Notes: generated by a model not told the origin, from the sequence alone. A stretch of DNA of 64,000 bases from Lachnospiraceae bacterium OF09-6 (GCA_003435055.1 QUMM01000007.1:62001-126000); one strand, 5' to 3'. Counted from the stretch's first letter, positions 45,716 to 55,822 are shown. Numbers and translations are program-made.

Positions 45716-46091
45716 TATCCCCCGCATGGACTACCGCCAGTACCGGGCAGCCCGCCGCCTTGTGCATGAGTGCTGCAACTATGACAGCGGGAACTGCCTG
45801 CTGTTGGAGGACGGCGAGCCTTGCGTGTGTGTACAGAGTATCAGCTATTCGCTGCTCTGCCGCTGGTTTACCGCCGCTGTCCTGCCCCTTGATGAAGCAC
45901 TGGAAGCCGCCCTCTTGCGCCGGGGAAGCCGGAAACGCTGCGCTGTCTGCGGGGCGTTCTTCTTCCCAAAATCCAACCGGGGGAAATACTGCCCGGACTG
46001 CGCCGGACGCATGAAGCGGATAAACGCCGCCAAACGGAAGCGGAAACAAAGGGAGAAATGTCACGCTTTAGGGCATTTCAAACCCGCATAA
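45705..46091 (+). CDS. Cysteine-rich VLP domain protein
   Basis: 128-residue protein of the Cys_rich_VLP family found on Firmicute mobile elements. The name motif is AVLPLDEALEA (about residues 59-69), flanked by Cys in HECCNYDSGNCLLL and CVCVQSISYSLLCRW, and a second zinc-finger-like set CAVCGAFFFPKSNRGKYCPDC (about 82-102) ahead of a basic tail (KRKRKQREK). AAAGGAG precedes the ATG; it overlaps the relaxase end by 11 bases. Probably a DNA-binding regulator of the element. Confidence 0.88.
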   Translation: MNGNIPRMDYRQYRAARRLVHECCNYDSGNCLLLEDGEPCVCVQSISYSLLCRWFTAAVLPLDEALEAALLRRGSRKRCAVCGAFFFPKSNRGKYCPDCAGRMKRINAAKRKRKQREKCHALGHFKPA

Positions 46092-46221
46092 ATCAAGGCT
46101 TTTTTGGAGGGTGTCAAAGGGTGCGTGATACATTTATCCTTTTCCCTTAAAAACGCCCCCTAAAAGCGTAACAGAACCCACAGACAGACACCACAAGGAG
46201 GTGAACCCTATCGCTGATTAT

Positions 46222-46961
46222 ATGACCGCAGGAACGGAGCTGCCCGCTTACCTGCCTTACCCCCGTTTCCTGCTGGAAACAGACCTATCCCACACCGCAA
46301 GAGAGTTATATGCGCTGCTGTTAGACCGTTCCACCCTTTCGCAGAAGAACGGCTGGCAGGACAGCGAGGGACGGACATACATTGTCTACCCCATAGCAGA
46401 GATAGCGGAAATGCTGGATAAAGGCTGCACCACCATAAAGGGCGCACTGAACGAACTGGACGCTGCCGGGCTGCTGGAACGCAGACGGACGGGCTTTTCT
46501 GCCGCCAACCGTCTGTATGTGAAAGTGCCGCCTATCCCAGTGGTACAGTTTTCCGACCAACTGACGGACGGAAAACCGCCCCTCATAAGGGCGGGAAACC
46601 GACCAACTGACAGCCGGAAAACTGACCTTATGACGGTCGGAAAACCGTCCCCTAACCAAACTAATATAAACAACCTAATAGAGAGCCAAACAAAAGGAGC
46701 GAGTGAGGGGCAGCCCCCCGCCGCTTATGGCAGATATAAAAATGTATTTCTTTCTGACACAGAACTTTTGGAGCTGGAACAGGACTTCCCCGGCAAGTGG
46801 AGTATTACCTTGACCGCCTTTCCTGCCACATCGCTTCCACCGGGAAGCAGTACCAGAGCCATGCAGCCACCATTTACAAGTGGGCGCAGGAGGACGCTGC
46901 CAAAGAGAAGCCAAAGAAAGGCATACCGGACTATTCATTCAAGGAGGGAGAAAGCCTATGA
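46222..46961 (+). CDS. repA: Replication initiator RepA, single-base frameshift
   Basis: RepA_N-type initiator, 246 residues after repair. The winged-helix core is LPYPRFLLETDLSHTARELYALLLDR (about residues 9-34) and IAEIAEMLDKGCTTIKGALNEL. One G is missing near 46797 (AAGTGGAG for AAGGTGGAG); restoring it yields FPGKVEYYLDRLSCHIASTG, then SHAATIYKWAQEDA and a stop at 46961 overlapping the next ATG. Start choice: AAGGAGGTGA at 46195-46204 is 6 bases from an ATC at 46210 that may be a mutated ATG (family proteins start two to four residues before DYMTAGTELP); the first true ATG is 46222. Confidence 0.82.
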
Positions 46962-47812
46962 CCGATACAATCCACAACACCATACTGCCTATGACCGACA
47001 CCACAGCCGAGCCGGAGGATTACACCGGGGAGGACGGGCTTTTATACTGCGGCAAATGCCGGAAACCCAAAGAAGCCTATTTCCCGGAGGGCAAGACCTT
47101 TTTCGGGCGTGACCGCCACCCGTCAGAGTGCGACTGCCAGCGGGCAGCCCGTAAGGAACGGGAAGCCGCCGAGAAGCGGCGCAGCCACCTTGAAACGGTG
47201 GAACGGCTGAAACGGCAGGGCTTTACAGACAAGACCATGCAGGACTGGACATTTGCCAACGATAACGGCAGCTGCCCGCAGATGAAGAACGCCGCCGGAT
47301 ATGTGGCACGCTGGGAACAGATAAAGGACGGGAACTACGGGCTGCTCTTGTGGGGCAGGGTAGGCACTGGGAAAAGCTATTTTGCCGGGTGTATTGCAAA
47401 CGCCCTCATGGAGCAGGAAGTCCCGGTGTGCATGACAAACTTTGCAGCAATATTAAACGACCTTGCCGCCAGCTTTGCGGGCAGGAACGAATATATTTCC
47501 CGCCTTTGCAGCTTCCCCCTGCTCATCATTGACGATTTTGGAATGGAGCGTGGCACAGAATACGGTCTGGAACAGGTCTACAATGTGATTGACAGCCGCT
47601 ACCGGAGCAGGAAGCCGCTGATTGTGACGACCAACCTCACGCTGGAGGAATTGCAGCACCCGGAGGACACCGCCCACGCCCGGATTTATGACCGCCTGCT
47701 TGAAATGTGTTCCCCTCTCTGCTTTACCGGGGAGAATTTGAGGAAAGCCGCCGCACAGGGAAAAATGGAACAGCTGAAACGGCTGCTTGCCGGAAAGGAG
47801 ATTTGCCTATGA
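46958..47812 (+). CDS. DnaC/IstB-like ATPase (helicase loader)
   Basis: 284-residue AAA+ protein. N-terminal zinc-binding segment LLYCGKCRKPKE and SECDCQRAARKERE (about residues 28-70), Walker A LLWGRVGTGKSYFAG (about 131-145), Walker B LLIIDDFGMERGTEYG, sensor VTTNLTLEEL. Acts with RepA to load helicase for element replication. ATG overlaps the repA stop (ATGA). Confidence 0.9.
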   Translation: MTDTIHNTILPMTDTTAEPEDYTGEDGLLYCGKCRKPKEAYFPEGKTFFGRDRHPSECDCQRAARKEREAAEKRRSHLETVERLKRQGFTDKTMQDWTFANDNGSCPQMKNAAGYVARWEQIKDGNYGLLLWGRVGTGKSYFAGCIANALMEQEVPVCMTNFAAILNDLAASFAGRNEYISRLCSFPLLIIDDFGMERGTEYGLEQVYNVIDSRYRSRKPLIVTTNLTLEELQHPEDTAHARIYDRLLEMCSPLCFTGENLRKAAAQGKMEQLKRLLAGKEICL

Positions 47813-48003
47813 CCGACACCCAGAGAAACAAACGCCCTGCCCGCCGCCCGGACTGCGTGACCGAAACGAGGATAGGCAACACAATCCTTGTGGTGTCTGG
47901 CTTTTTCAAGGAGGGGGCGACCGACACCGCCGCTGACAAGATGATGAAAGTGCTGGAAGCAGAAGCCGCCGCCGGATATTTGACCTGTGATAAGCCTGAT
48001 TGA
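47809..48003 (+). CDS. tnpW: Transposon-encoded protein TnpW
   Basis: 64-residue protein: basic N-terminus (RNKRPARRPDC), then TRIGNTILVVSGFFKEGATDTAADKMMKVLEAE-type family core (about residues 21-54). TnpW proteins accompany the serine recombinase in Tn4451-like elements; function unproven. The ATG overlaps the end of the previous gene. Confidence 0.85.
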   Translation: MTDTQRNKRPARRPDCVTETRIGNTILVVSGFFKEGATDTAADKMMKVLEAEAAAGYLTCDKPD

Positions 48004-48130
48004 AAAACCGTCATTTTTACCGACCGTAAAGAAGCAGATTTGACGCTTTTGCCGCTATACAGACAGCCGCCCCATGTGGTACAATCAAGGTACGGAATAG
48101 TGGGGCTGGCTGTCGGAAACGGAGGAATTT

Positions 48131-49755
48131 ATGTTAAGACAGACCACCCAGCAACTCATTACCGCCCTTTACCCAAGACTGTCCCATGAGGACGAGCTGC
48201 AAGGCGAGAGCAATTCCATTTCCAACCAAAAGAGGATTTTGGAAACCTATGCCAAACAGAATGGATTTTCTAATCTGCGCTGGTACACCGACGACGGTTA
48301 TTCCGGTGCGAACTTTCAAAGACCCGGATTTCAAGCCATGCTTGCAGACATTGAAGCAGGGAAAGTCGGGACAGTTATCGTCAAGGATATGTCGAGGTTA
48401 GGGCGAAACTACTTACAGGTGGGAATGTACACAGAAATGATTTTCCCACAGAAAGGTGTCCGCTTCATCGCTATCAATGACGGAGTGGACAGCGCACAGG
48501 GGGAAAATGATTTTGCCCCGCTGCGGAACATTTTTAACGAATGGCTGGTGAGAGATACGAGCAAGAAAATCAAGGCAGTAAAACGCTCTAAGGGCATGAG
48601 CGGAAAGCCCATCACAAGCAAGCCCGTCTATGGCTACCTCATGGACGAGGACGAAAACTTTATCATTGACGAGGAAGCCGCCCCGGTGGTACGGCAGATT
48701 TACAGCCTTTGCCTTGCCGGGAACGGTCCGACCAAGATAGCCCGTATGCTGACCGAGCAGCAAATCCCCACGCCGGGGACGCTGGAATACCGCAGGACGG
48801 GCAGCACCCGCCGCTACCACCCCGGCTATGAGTGCAAGTGGGCGACCAATACCGTGGTTCATCTGCTGGAAAACCGGGAATATACGGGCTGTCTGGTAAA
48901 CTTTAAGACCGAGAAGCCGTCCTACAAGCTGAAACACAGCATAGAAAATCCCCCGGAAAAGCAGGCGGTTTTTGAGAACCACCATGAGCCTATCATTGAC
49001 CGGGAAACGTGGGAACGGGTGCAGGAGTTACGCAAGCAGCGCAAACGCCCCAACCGTTATGACGAAGTGGGCTTGTTCTCCGGCATACTCTTTTGTGCCG
49101 ACTGCGGCAGCGTCATGTACCAGCAGCGATACCAGACGGACAAGCGCAAGCAGGACTGTTATATCTGCGGAAGCTACAAGAAACGCACCGCCGACTGCAC
49201 AGCGCACTTTATCCGCACTGACCTCTTGACCGCTGGCGTACTCTCCAATCTGCGGAAAGTTACCAGCTATGCGGCAAAGCATGAAGCCCGGTTTATGAAG
49301 CTTTTAATCGAGCAGAATGAGGACGGGGACAGACGCAGGAACGCCGCCAAGAAAAAGGAGCTGGAAGCCGCCGAGAAACGCATAGCCGAGTTATCTGCTA
49401 TCTTCAAGCGGCTGTATGAGGACAGCGTAACCGGGCGCATATCGGACGAGCGTTTCACAGAGCTGTCGGCAGACTATGAAGCCGAGCAGAAAGAACTGAA
49501 AGAACGTGCCGCCAGACTGCGGGAAGAACTTTCCAAAGCGCAGGAAGCCACCGCAAACGCTGAAAAGTTTATGAATGTGGTACGCAGGCACACTACCATT
49601 GAAGAACTTACCCTACTCTGCTGCGGGAGTTTGTGGAGAAAATCGTTGTCCATGAAATCGTTGCCCTTGACGGGAAACGCCGGGGCAAGTTACGCAGACA
49701 GGAAATCGAAATCTATTATTCTTTTGTCGGCAAGGTAGAACTGCCCGACACCTAA
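48131..49755 (+). CDS. Large serine recombinase (TnpX-like), single-base frameshift
   Basis: 541 residues after repair. The catalytic N-terminus has ALYPRLSHEDELQGESNSISNQ with the active Ser in the SNSISNQK segment (about residue 27-30), then VIVKDMSRLGRNYLQVG. The recombinase domain and zinc ribbon follow (GILFCADCGSVMYQQR, CYICGSYKKRTADCTAHFIR), then a coiled coil (about 385-480). One C missing in the CCC run near 49611 breaks the frame; repair gives TPTLLREFVEKIVVHEIVALDGKRRGK and ends VELPDT at 49755. GGAGG precedes the ATG. It integrates and excises the element. Confidence 0.9.
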
Positions 49756-49763
49756 CCGCCCGA

Positions 49764-49810
49764 CCTATCCGACATACCTCATGTGCCGGATAGGAACGGC
49801 AAAATTTTTT
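49764..49810 (+). terminator. Terminator after the recombinase gene
   Basis: CCTATCCG with ACAT pairs with ATGT and CGGATAGG (two-base bulge), followed about 10 bases later by a T6 run. Confidence 0.65.
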
Positions 49811-49922
49811 ACACTTCTATTACTTCTTTATCACACATAAGCAAACGAAGAGGGAATTACCGAATGAGACAGCAGTGTGAAGATGCACATAGCAAATGGA
49901 TACAGAGCAAAGGAGCAAGAGC

Positions 49923-50816
49923 ATGAACAGAACATTACAATATCGTGGAAATGCGGAAAATGCAGGTATGCGAATTGGAGATTTCCTACGGAGCCAGGGC
50001 TATTCCAGACATGTGATCATTCACCTGAAAAAAACAGAACGTGGTATTCTTCTAAACGGAGAATGGGCTTATGTGGGACAGACACTGAAAGAAGGAGATG
50101 TGCTGGAGATCCATATCATTGAGGAAGAATTCTCGGAGCAGATTGTGGCAAGGGAGCTCCCGCTTACTATTATCTATGAGGATGAAGATCTGATGGTCAT
50201 CAATAAACCGGCAGATATGCCGATCCATCCGTCCATCAATAATTATGATAATACGCTGGCCAATGCGCTGATGTGGTATTTTGAAAAACAGGGACAGCCC
50301 TTTGTCTACCGCTGTATCAATCGACTGGACCGGGATACTACAGGTCTCTTGATTGTGGCAAAAAATATGCTTAGTGGCGGAATACTTTCCGATATGAGCA
50401 AAAATAGGGAAATACACAGGGAGTATCTGGCTCTTGCGGAAGGCAAGGTGCCGGAATCGGGTGTGATCGATGCACCGATTGCCAGAAAAGAAGAATCTGT
50501 GATTGAGCGGTGCGTAGATTTTGAAAAAGGCGACCGGGCGGTGACTCATTTCTGGAGACTGGATGAGTGGAATGGATATTCATTGGTTCGATTGAAACTG
50601 GAAACAGGGAGAACCCATCAGATTCGGGTACACATGAAGTACATTGGACATCCACTGACAGGAGATTATCTGTACAATCCGGACTATCGAATTCTGGATC
50701 ATCAGGCTCTGCATTCCTGGAAACTGGCCTTCCGACACCCTATCACCGGGGAGCAGATGCAGTTCAGGGCAGATCCACCGTGGTGGCCGGTGGGGACGGA
50801 GTTTTCTGGCTTTTAA
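49923..50816 (+). CDS. RluA/RluD-family pseudouridine synthase
   Basis: 297-residue rRNA pseudouridine synthase. An S4-like start (RIGDFLRSQGYSRHVIIHLKKTE, about residues 17-39), then VINKPADMPIHPS, the catalytic Asp in NRLDRDTTGLLIVAKN (about 135-150) and LETGRTHQIRVHMKYIGHPLTGD. AAAGGAG 8 bases upstream selects the ATG at 49923. The last seven codons (GTEFSGF) and the stop are encoded by a palindromic repeat at 50785-50842, so the native end has been replaced. The target uridine is unknown. Confidence 0.9.
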   Translation: MNRTLQYRGNAENAGMRIGDFLRSQGYSRHVIIHLKKTERGILLNGEWAYVGQTLKEGDVLEIHIIEEEFSEQIVARELPLTIIYEDEDLMVINKPADMPIHPSINNYDNTLANALMWYFEKQGQPFVYRCINRLDRDTTGLLIVAKNMLSGGILSDMSKNREIHREYLALAEGKVPESGVIDAPIARKEESVIERCVDFEKGDRAVTHFWRLDEWNGYSLVRLKLETGRTHQIRVHMKYIGHPLTGDYLYNPDYRILDHQALHSWKLAFRHPITGEQMQFRADPPWWPVGTEFSGF

Positions 50817-51326
50817 AGCCAGAAACTCCGTCCCCAATGGCCCACGAATGCGTGGAACTTCATCAACATGAAGATAACGGCTGATGCATTTGACGATCAG
50901 ATCATGATCTGCAAAATGTGGAAGACCGGACACGATGACGGCTCCGATGACGCCCACTTCTTCGATACGGATCGGGAAACCGCCGCCTGCGGCCGCATAT
51001 TCTTTCTCATCCAGGAACCAGTCAGCCAGTGTCTGTTCGGATTTTTTCAGAAGCATGGCTGCATGAAGTGTGCTGGTTTCCAGTGTGCGTACGGTATTGA
51101 ACTTACGCTGCATCCAGTTTTCATTTTGGATGTTGGTGCCATTTGCCGCATAACGGAAAACGGTATACCCATTGTTCAGGCGTATCGTGACAGCAACCGG
51201 AAGCTTCTGGCGCTGGATCTCGGAAACGAGCAGTTTTCCCAGCTCCCAGGCATCTTCATTGGTGAAATGAGTGAATTGCAGGATCTCTTCCTGCATCTCC
51301 AGCATAGCAAGTAATTCTTCTATCAT
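50580..51326 (-). CDS. UPF0303 (heme-degrading domain, HbpS/GlcG-like) protein with run-on C-terminus
   Basis: 248 codons, of which only the first about 160 resemble UPF0303: FTNEDAWELGKLL, LPVAVTIRLNNGYTVFRYA, NWMQRKFNTV, YAAAGGGFPIRI, GVIGAVIVSGLPHFADHDLIV. The family normally ends near HVDEVPR (about residue 160, position 50845). Here the reading continues through the palindromic repeat (GTEFLALKARK) and 237 bases antisense into the pseudouridine synthase gene before a stop at 50580. So the repeat has removed the original stop. Function of the family is not firmly known; relatives bind heme or small ligands. Confidence 0.75.
   Translation of the reverse strand: MIEELLAMLEMQEEILQFTHFTNEDAWELGKLLVSEIQRQKLPVAVTIRLNNGYTVFRYAANGTNIQNENWMQRKFNTVRTLETSTLHAAMLLKKSEQTLADWFLDEKEYAAAGGGFPIRIEEVGVIGAVIVSGLPHFADHDLIVKCISRYLHVDEVPRIRGPLGTEFLALKARKLRPHRPPRWICPELHLLPGDRVSEGQFPGMQSLMIQNSIVRIVQIISCQWMSNVLHVYPNLMGSPCFQFQSNQ
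50785..50842. repeat. Palindromic repeat, copy 1
   Basis: GGGGACGGAGTTTTCTGGC and its near-perfect inverse meet at TTTTAAA in the centre (50792-50835), extended by GGCC arms. The core GCCAGAAACTCCGTCCCC recurs at 52622-52640. It covers the 3' ends of two convergent genes and provides the stop of one. Confidence 0.85.
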
Positions 51327-51400
51327 AGTACCACCTCCAATGAGACTACTATACTCTTGTTCGGAAAAAAATACAAGATAGTGACAGAAAGGAAATAAAT

Positions 51401-52594
51401 ATGTCAGAAAAATCGAAGGTAATCATAGTGCCCTGTGACTGTTATGACAAAGAACAGGTATATAGATCCGTAAAGGCAGGAATAGAAGCCCTTGGTGGAA
51501 TGGGTCGATTCCTGGACAAGTCAGAAAAGATTCTGGTAAAACCAAATTTCCTTTCTGCGGCCGTGCCGGAAAAAGCAGTTACGACGCATCCAGTGGTGAT
51601 CGAAGCAGTATTTCGTATTTTGCAGGAAGAGGGATATCTTCAGGTGCAATATGGGGATTCACCGGGACATGGAAGCTGTCAGGCGGTGGCCGGAAAGATC
51701 AGGCTGGAAGAAGTAGCGGAGCGTTATGGAGTGAAACGGGCAAACATGGAAGAGGAAGTACTGACTTCATTTCCAGATGGAAAAACAGCAAAAGAATTCC
51801 ATTTTGCAAAGGGAATTACAGAGGCAGATGCGATCATCAATATCTGTAAAATGAAAACCCATGCGCTGGAAAAAGTAACGGGAGCCGTGAAAAATGTATA
51901 TGGCTTTGTCTGCGGGGCGAGAAAGGCAGCAGGCCATGTGAAGTATCCAAATGCCAGTGTATTTGCAAGGGCACTTGCAGATATTCACAGATGTACAGAC
52001 ATCCGACTGCATATTATGGATGGGATCACGGCTATGGAAGGAAATGGACCAGGATCTGGGACGCCGATTGATATGAAGGTACTTCTCTTTTCTGACGATC
52101 CGGTAGCGTTGGACAGCGTATTCTGTCATATGGTGTATCTTGATCCACAGATGGTGCCGACCTGTGTGCAGGGGCAGATAATGGAGATTGGTACTTATAA
52201 AGAGGAAGAAATACAGATTGCAGAAGTTTCTGTTTCCAGCCAGAAAAACAGTGCCAATGAGGTAAGCAGCGAAACGGTAATAAGCAGAAATATAACCATG
52301 AAAGAAATGCAGAAAAAGTACGGTAATCCACAGTTTAACGTGGATCGTACCGGAAGAAAGAAGACGTTTTTAAGCAGGTATTCAGACTTCATGACACGGC
52401 TGATCCGCCGTCCGGTTATAGAAAAAGAAAAATGCATAAAATGCGGAATCTGCGTGTCCCACTGTCCGGTACCCGGCAAGGCAGTAAGCTTTAAGAAGGG
52501 CAAGGGACAGCCACCGGTATATGATTATCAAAAATGTATCCGATGCTACTGCTGCCAGGAAATGTGCCCGAAGCATGCGATAAAAGTGAAATAA
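51401..52594 (+). CDS. DUF362 protein with two 4Fe-4S clusters
   Basis: 397 residues. The DUF362 domain fills about residues 1-300 (ILVKPNFLSAAVPEKAVTTHP, GDSPGHGS, INICKMKTHALEKVTGAVKNVYGF), and the C-terminus is a ferredoxin-like domain with CIKCGICVSHCPV and CIRCYCCQEMCPKHAI (about residues 345-392). Members are thought to be redox proteins, but the reaction is not established. GAAAGGAA upstream is a modest ribosome site. Ends at the edge of a palindromic repeat. Confidence 0.88.
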   Translation: MSEKSKVIIVPCDCYDKEQVYRSVKAGIEALGGMGRFLDKSEKILVKPNFLSAAVPEKAVTTHPVVIEAVFRILQEEGYLQVQYGDSPGHGSCQAVAGKIRLEEVAERYGVKRANMEEEVLTSFPDGKTAKEFHFAKGITEADAIINICKMKTHALEKVTGAVKNVYGFVCGARKAAGHVKYPNASVFARALADIHRCTDIRLHIMDGITAMEGNGPGSGTPIDMKVLLFSDDPVALDSVFCHMVYLDPQMVPTCVQGQIMEIGTYKEEEIQIAEVSVSSQKNSANEVSSETVISRNITMKEMQKKYGNPQFNVDRTGRKKTFLSRYSDFMTRLIRRPVIEKEKCIKCGICVSHCPVPGKAVSFKKGKGQPPVYDYQKCIRCYCCQEMCPKHAIKVK

Positions 52595-52649
52595 AGCCAA
52601 TGGGGACGAGTCTGCTGTGAAGCCAGAAAACTCCGTCCCCATTGGCTTT
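52593..52649. repeat. Palindromic repeat, copy 2, acting as bidirectional terminator
   Basis: AAAGCCAATGGGGACG pairs perfectly (16 bp) with CGTCCCCATTGGCTTT around a 25-base loop, with A and T tracts at the outer edges. It fits exactly between the stop of the DUF362 gene (52592-52594) and the stop of glyA (52649). Its GCCAGAAAACTCCGTCCCC part matches copy 1. Confidence 0.9.
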
Positions 52650-53886
52650 TAGACATCAAGAGGATATCGGTCGGTCAGAGTCTTTACAATGGCTCTGGCT
52701 TTTTCTTTATTATCAGGACTCTGGAGCATCAGGAAGATAGCTTCTGCGATCTGATCCATATCGTTTTCTTTCAGACCTCTGGAGGTGATGGCTGCGGTTC
52801 CAAGGCGGACACCACTGGTTACGAATGGGGATTCCGGATCATTTGGAATTGCATTTTTGTTGCAGGTGATATTAGCATCATCCAGGAGATGTTCCATCTC
52901 TTTTCCGGTAATACCGGTTCCGCGCAGATCTACCAGCATCAGATGATTATCGGTGCCATCGGAGACAATGTTTACGCCACGCTTCATCAGTCCATTACAG
53001 AGTGCAGCGCTGTTCTTTACTACCTGCTCCTGATAAGTACGGAATTCTGGCTGCAGAGCTTCCTGGAAGCAGACTGCCTTGGCTGCGATCACATGCATCA
53101 GAGGACCACCTTGAATACCTGGGAAAATAGCTTTATTGAAGTTGAATTTCTTAGCAATTTCATTGCTGCACAGGATCATACCACCTCTTGGACCACGCAG
53201 GGTCTTGTGAGTGGTGGTGGTGGTTACATGTGCGTATGGGATTGGACTTGGATGGAGACCAGCAGCAACCAGACCTGCAATATGGGCGATATCTGCCATC
53301 AGGTAAGCACCCACTTCATCGGCAATCTCACGGAATCTCTTGAAATCAATGGTGCGGGCATAGGCACTGGCGCCTGCAATGATCAGTTTGGGTTTATTTT
53401 CGAGGGCGATCTGACGCACCTGTTCATAGTCAATAAAACCATCGTCATTTACCCCATAAGAAACTACATGAAAATAAGAACCAGAGAAGTTCGCTGGACT
53501 TCCATGGGTCAGATGGCCACCGTGCGCAAGGTTCATACCCATCAGAGTGTCACCATGTTTTAACATGGCGAATTCTACAGCCATATTTGCCTGTGCACCA
53601 GAATGCGGCTGCACATTGGCATATTCGCATCCAAACAATTCACAGGCACGTTTCCGTGCAAGTTCTTCCACAACATCTACACATTCACACCCGCCGTAAT
53701 ATCGCTTGCCGGGATAGCCTCGGCATATTTGTTGGTCAAAGGGCTTCCCATGGCAGCCATAACAGCTTTGCTTACCCAGTTCTCGGAAGCAATCAGCTCG
53801 ATATGAGAATTCTGCCGTGCAGCTTCTGCTTCGATAGCAGCAGCGATTTCGGGGTCTACGGATCGGATGTCTTCTAATGAATACAT
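52649..53886 (-). CDS. glyA: Serine hydroxymethyltransferase, single-base frameshift
   Basis: 412 residues after repair, the normal length. PLP enzyme that interconverts serine and glycine with tetrahydrofolate. N-terminal [20 protein letters not shown], then [10 protein letters not shown] and the PLP Lys in [17 protein letters not shown]. The frame breaks in a G run near 53718 (GAGGCTATCC for GAGGGCTATCC on the minus strand); repair gives [20 protein letters not shown], the conserved substrate loop. AGGAGG precedes the ATG. As the gene is central to one-carbon metabolism, a sequence error is likely. Confidence 0.95.
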
Positions 53887-54043
53887 GTTGGGTTCCTCCT
53901 GATTGTATAATTGTAAGTAACGGCGTCAGACAGGTGTAAAAAGAAATGTCCGACGACTGAAGTTAGAAACAATTATAACTTTAATAAAATAAAGTGTCAA
54001 CTGTAAAAATACAAATGTACGCATATTAAAGACATATAGAGCC

Positions 54044-54080
54044 AAAAAAGAGATATCCGAATCTCTTCAGATATCTCTTT
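54044..54080 (-). terminator. Terminator of cstA
   Basis: On the minus strand AAAGAGATATC pairs with GATATCTCTTT and runs into TTTTTT. Confidence 0.9.
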
Positions 54081-54101
54081 CATGAAACTGATATAGATCA
54101 A

Positions 54102-55822
54102 TTAAGCATTCTTTTTCTGTCCGCTGATAGTCGTAACAGCTTTTACTGCAAGGATCAGAGAAAGCACGATCAGCAGTACTGCAAGTACCAGACGAACGAT
54201 TGGCCAGGAACCAGCACCTTCTGCACCGATTGCACCAAGGTTTGTCTTGATGGTCAGAAGCAGTGAGCAGATTGTAACGATCAGCATGAAGAACATTGGG
54301 ATGAAGAACATCTTGTTGTTCTTACCGATCTGTCCAAGCCAGGTAGCAACAGCCATCAGACCCAGAGCTGCAAGTAACTGGTTTGCTGCTCCGAACAGAG
54401 CCCAGATGTTTGCATATCCGTTCAGTCCAAGGAAGATACCAAGAACTACTGTGATCAGTGTTGCAACGATTGGCTTTACAAGGATGGCTCTGAATCCTGT
54501 TACGGAAGAAACATCCTCACCTGGGTTCAGCCAGAATTCCTGGAACATGTAACGTGCAAGACGTGTTGCAGTGTCCAGAGAAGTCAGACAGAAAGCAGAT
54601 ACTGCAAGGATAAGCAGAGAGTAAATAACGTGTTCTGCGCCTGTAAGGAATGGGATGGTAGCACACATACGTGAGATACCGGTTGCAAATACGGCTGTAG
54701 GAGTGGTAACTCCTCCTGGAACATATTCTTTCCAGATATAACCTACGGCACACAGAGAAATCAGTGCCAGTGCACATTCAATCAACATACCGCCGTATGC
54801 GATTGGACGGGCGTCTCTTTCGTTATCCAGCTGTTTTGCTGTTGTACCGGAACCAACCAGTGAGTGGAAACCGGAAATAGCGCCACAGGCGATGGTGATG
54901 AACAGGGCTGGGAACAGGGTACCAAGAGATACACCGGAACCGTTTGTAGCCTGGTCAACAAATCCTGTAAATGCAGGAATGTCGATGGTAGGATGAGCTC
55001 CAACGATACCAACAACGGCTACGATCATCATCCGTAAAGAAGGAAGGAACTTAAGTAGTCACGTGGCTGAAGCAGAATCCATACAGGAGTTACAGATGCT
55101 ACTGTGATATAGATACCAACGATGACCATCCAGGTTGTACCATCCAGATACAATGGGTGGAAGTTCAGACCGATAGCCATGCAGAGCACGATCGCTGCAA
55201 CACCGATTACAGTTGAGATTCCAAGACCAGCGTTTCTTCTGTATACAAGGAAACCAAATACAATAGCTACTAAGATGAATAAGATAGAAATCATTGCTGT
55301 AGAAGCATTTGCTGAACTTGCTACTTTATCAAGTACGCCACTTTCATCGTAAGTTGCTTTAAATGTGTTTGCTACGATAGAAGCAAAGGCTGCTACAACA
55401 AGGATCAGGGTCAGGTAAGAGAAGATGATGAATAATCTCTTTGCGCTTGTTCCCATACTGTCTTCGATAACTTCACCGATAGACTGTCCTTTGTGACGGA
55501 TAGAAGCAAATAACGCTCCGAAGTCATGTACTGCTCCGAAGAAGATACCTCCGATCAGTACCCACAGAAGAACAGGTACCCAGCCAAATACGGCTGCCTG
55601 AATTGGTCCGTTGATAGGACCTGCCCCTGCGATAGAGGAAAAATGGTGACCCATCAGGACTGGTGCTTTAGCCGGAACGTAATCATTACCGTCTTCCAGT
55701 TCATGAGCCGGTGTTACACGGTTCTCATCAATGCCCCACTGCTGTGCGAGCCATTTACCGTATGTTACGTAACCTACAATCAGGATTACGCAACCTACTA
55801 CTAATAATAATGCTGCATTCAT
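54102..55822 (-). CDS. cstA: CstA family peptide/pyruvate transporter, single-base frameshift
   Basis: 573 residues after repair, many membrane segments. CstA signatures are in GHHFSSIAGAGPINGPI (about residues 58-74), GGIFFGAVHDFGALFASIRHKGQSIG, and CGAISGFHSLVGSGTTAKQL. CstA is induced by carbon starvation in E. coli and imports peptides; BtsT relatives carry pyruvate. The frame breaks near 55031 (TACGGATGATG, one base missing after GG), separating SSFLLYG from MMIVAVVGIVG. Ribosome site AAAGGAGAG lies inside the end of the upstream gene, so the two are coupled. Confidence 0.9.

Larger units (their letters stand above)
43140..49860 (+). mobile_element. Integrative mobilizable element with serine recombinase
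   Basis: A GC-rich block between an AT-rich patch and the rluD-like gene, all genes on one strand: mobC, relaxase, Cys-rich VLP protein, repA, dnaC-like loader, tnpW, large serine recombinase. It has mobilisation and replication genes but no type IV secretion genes, so it should depend on a helper conjugative element. No resistance or other cargo is visible inside. Similar sets occur in Firmicute elements of the Tn4451/Tn1549 neighbourhood. Boundaries are estimates from composition and gene ends; I could not find a clear target duplication, as expected for a serine recombinase. Confidence 0.8.
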
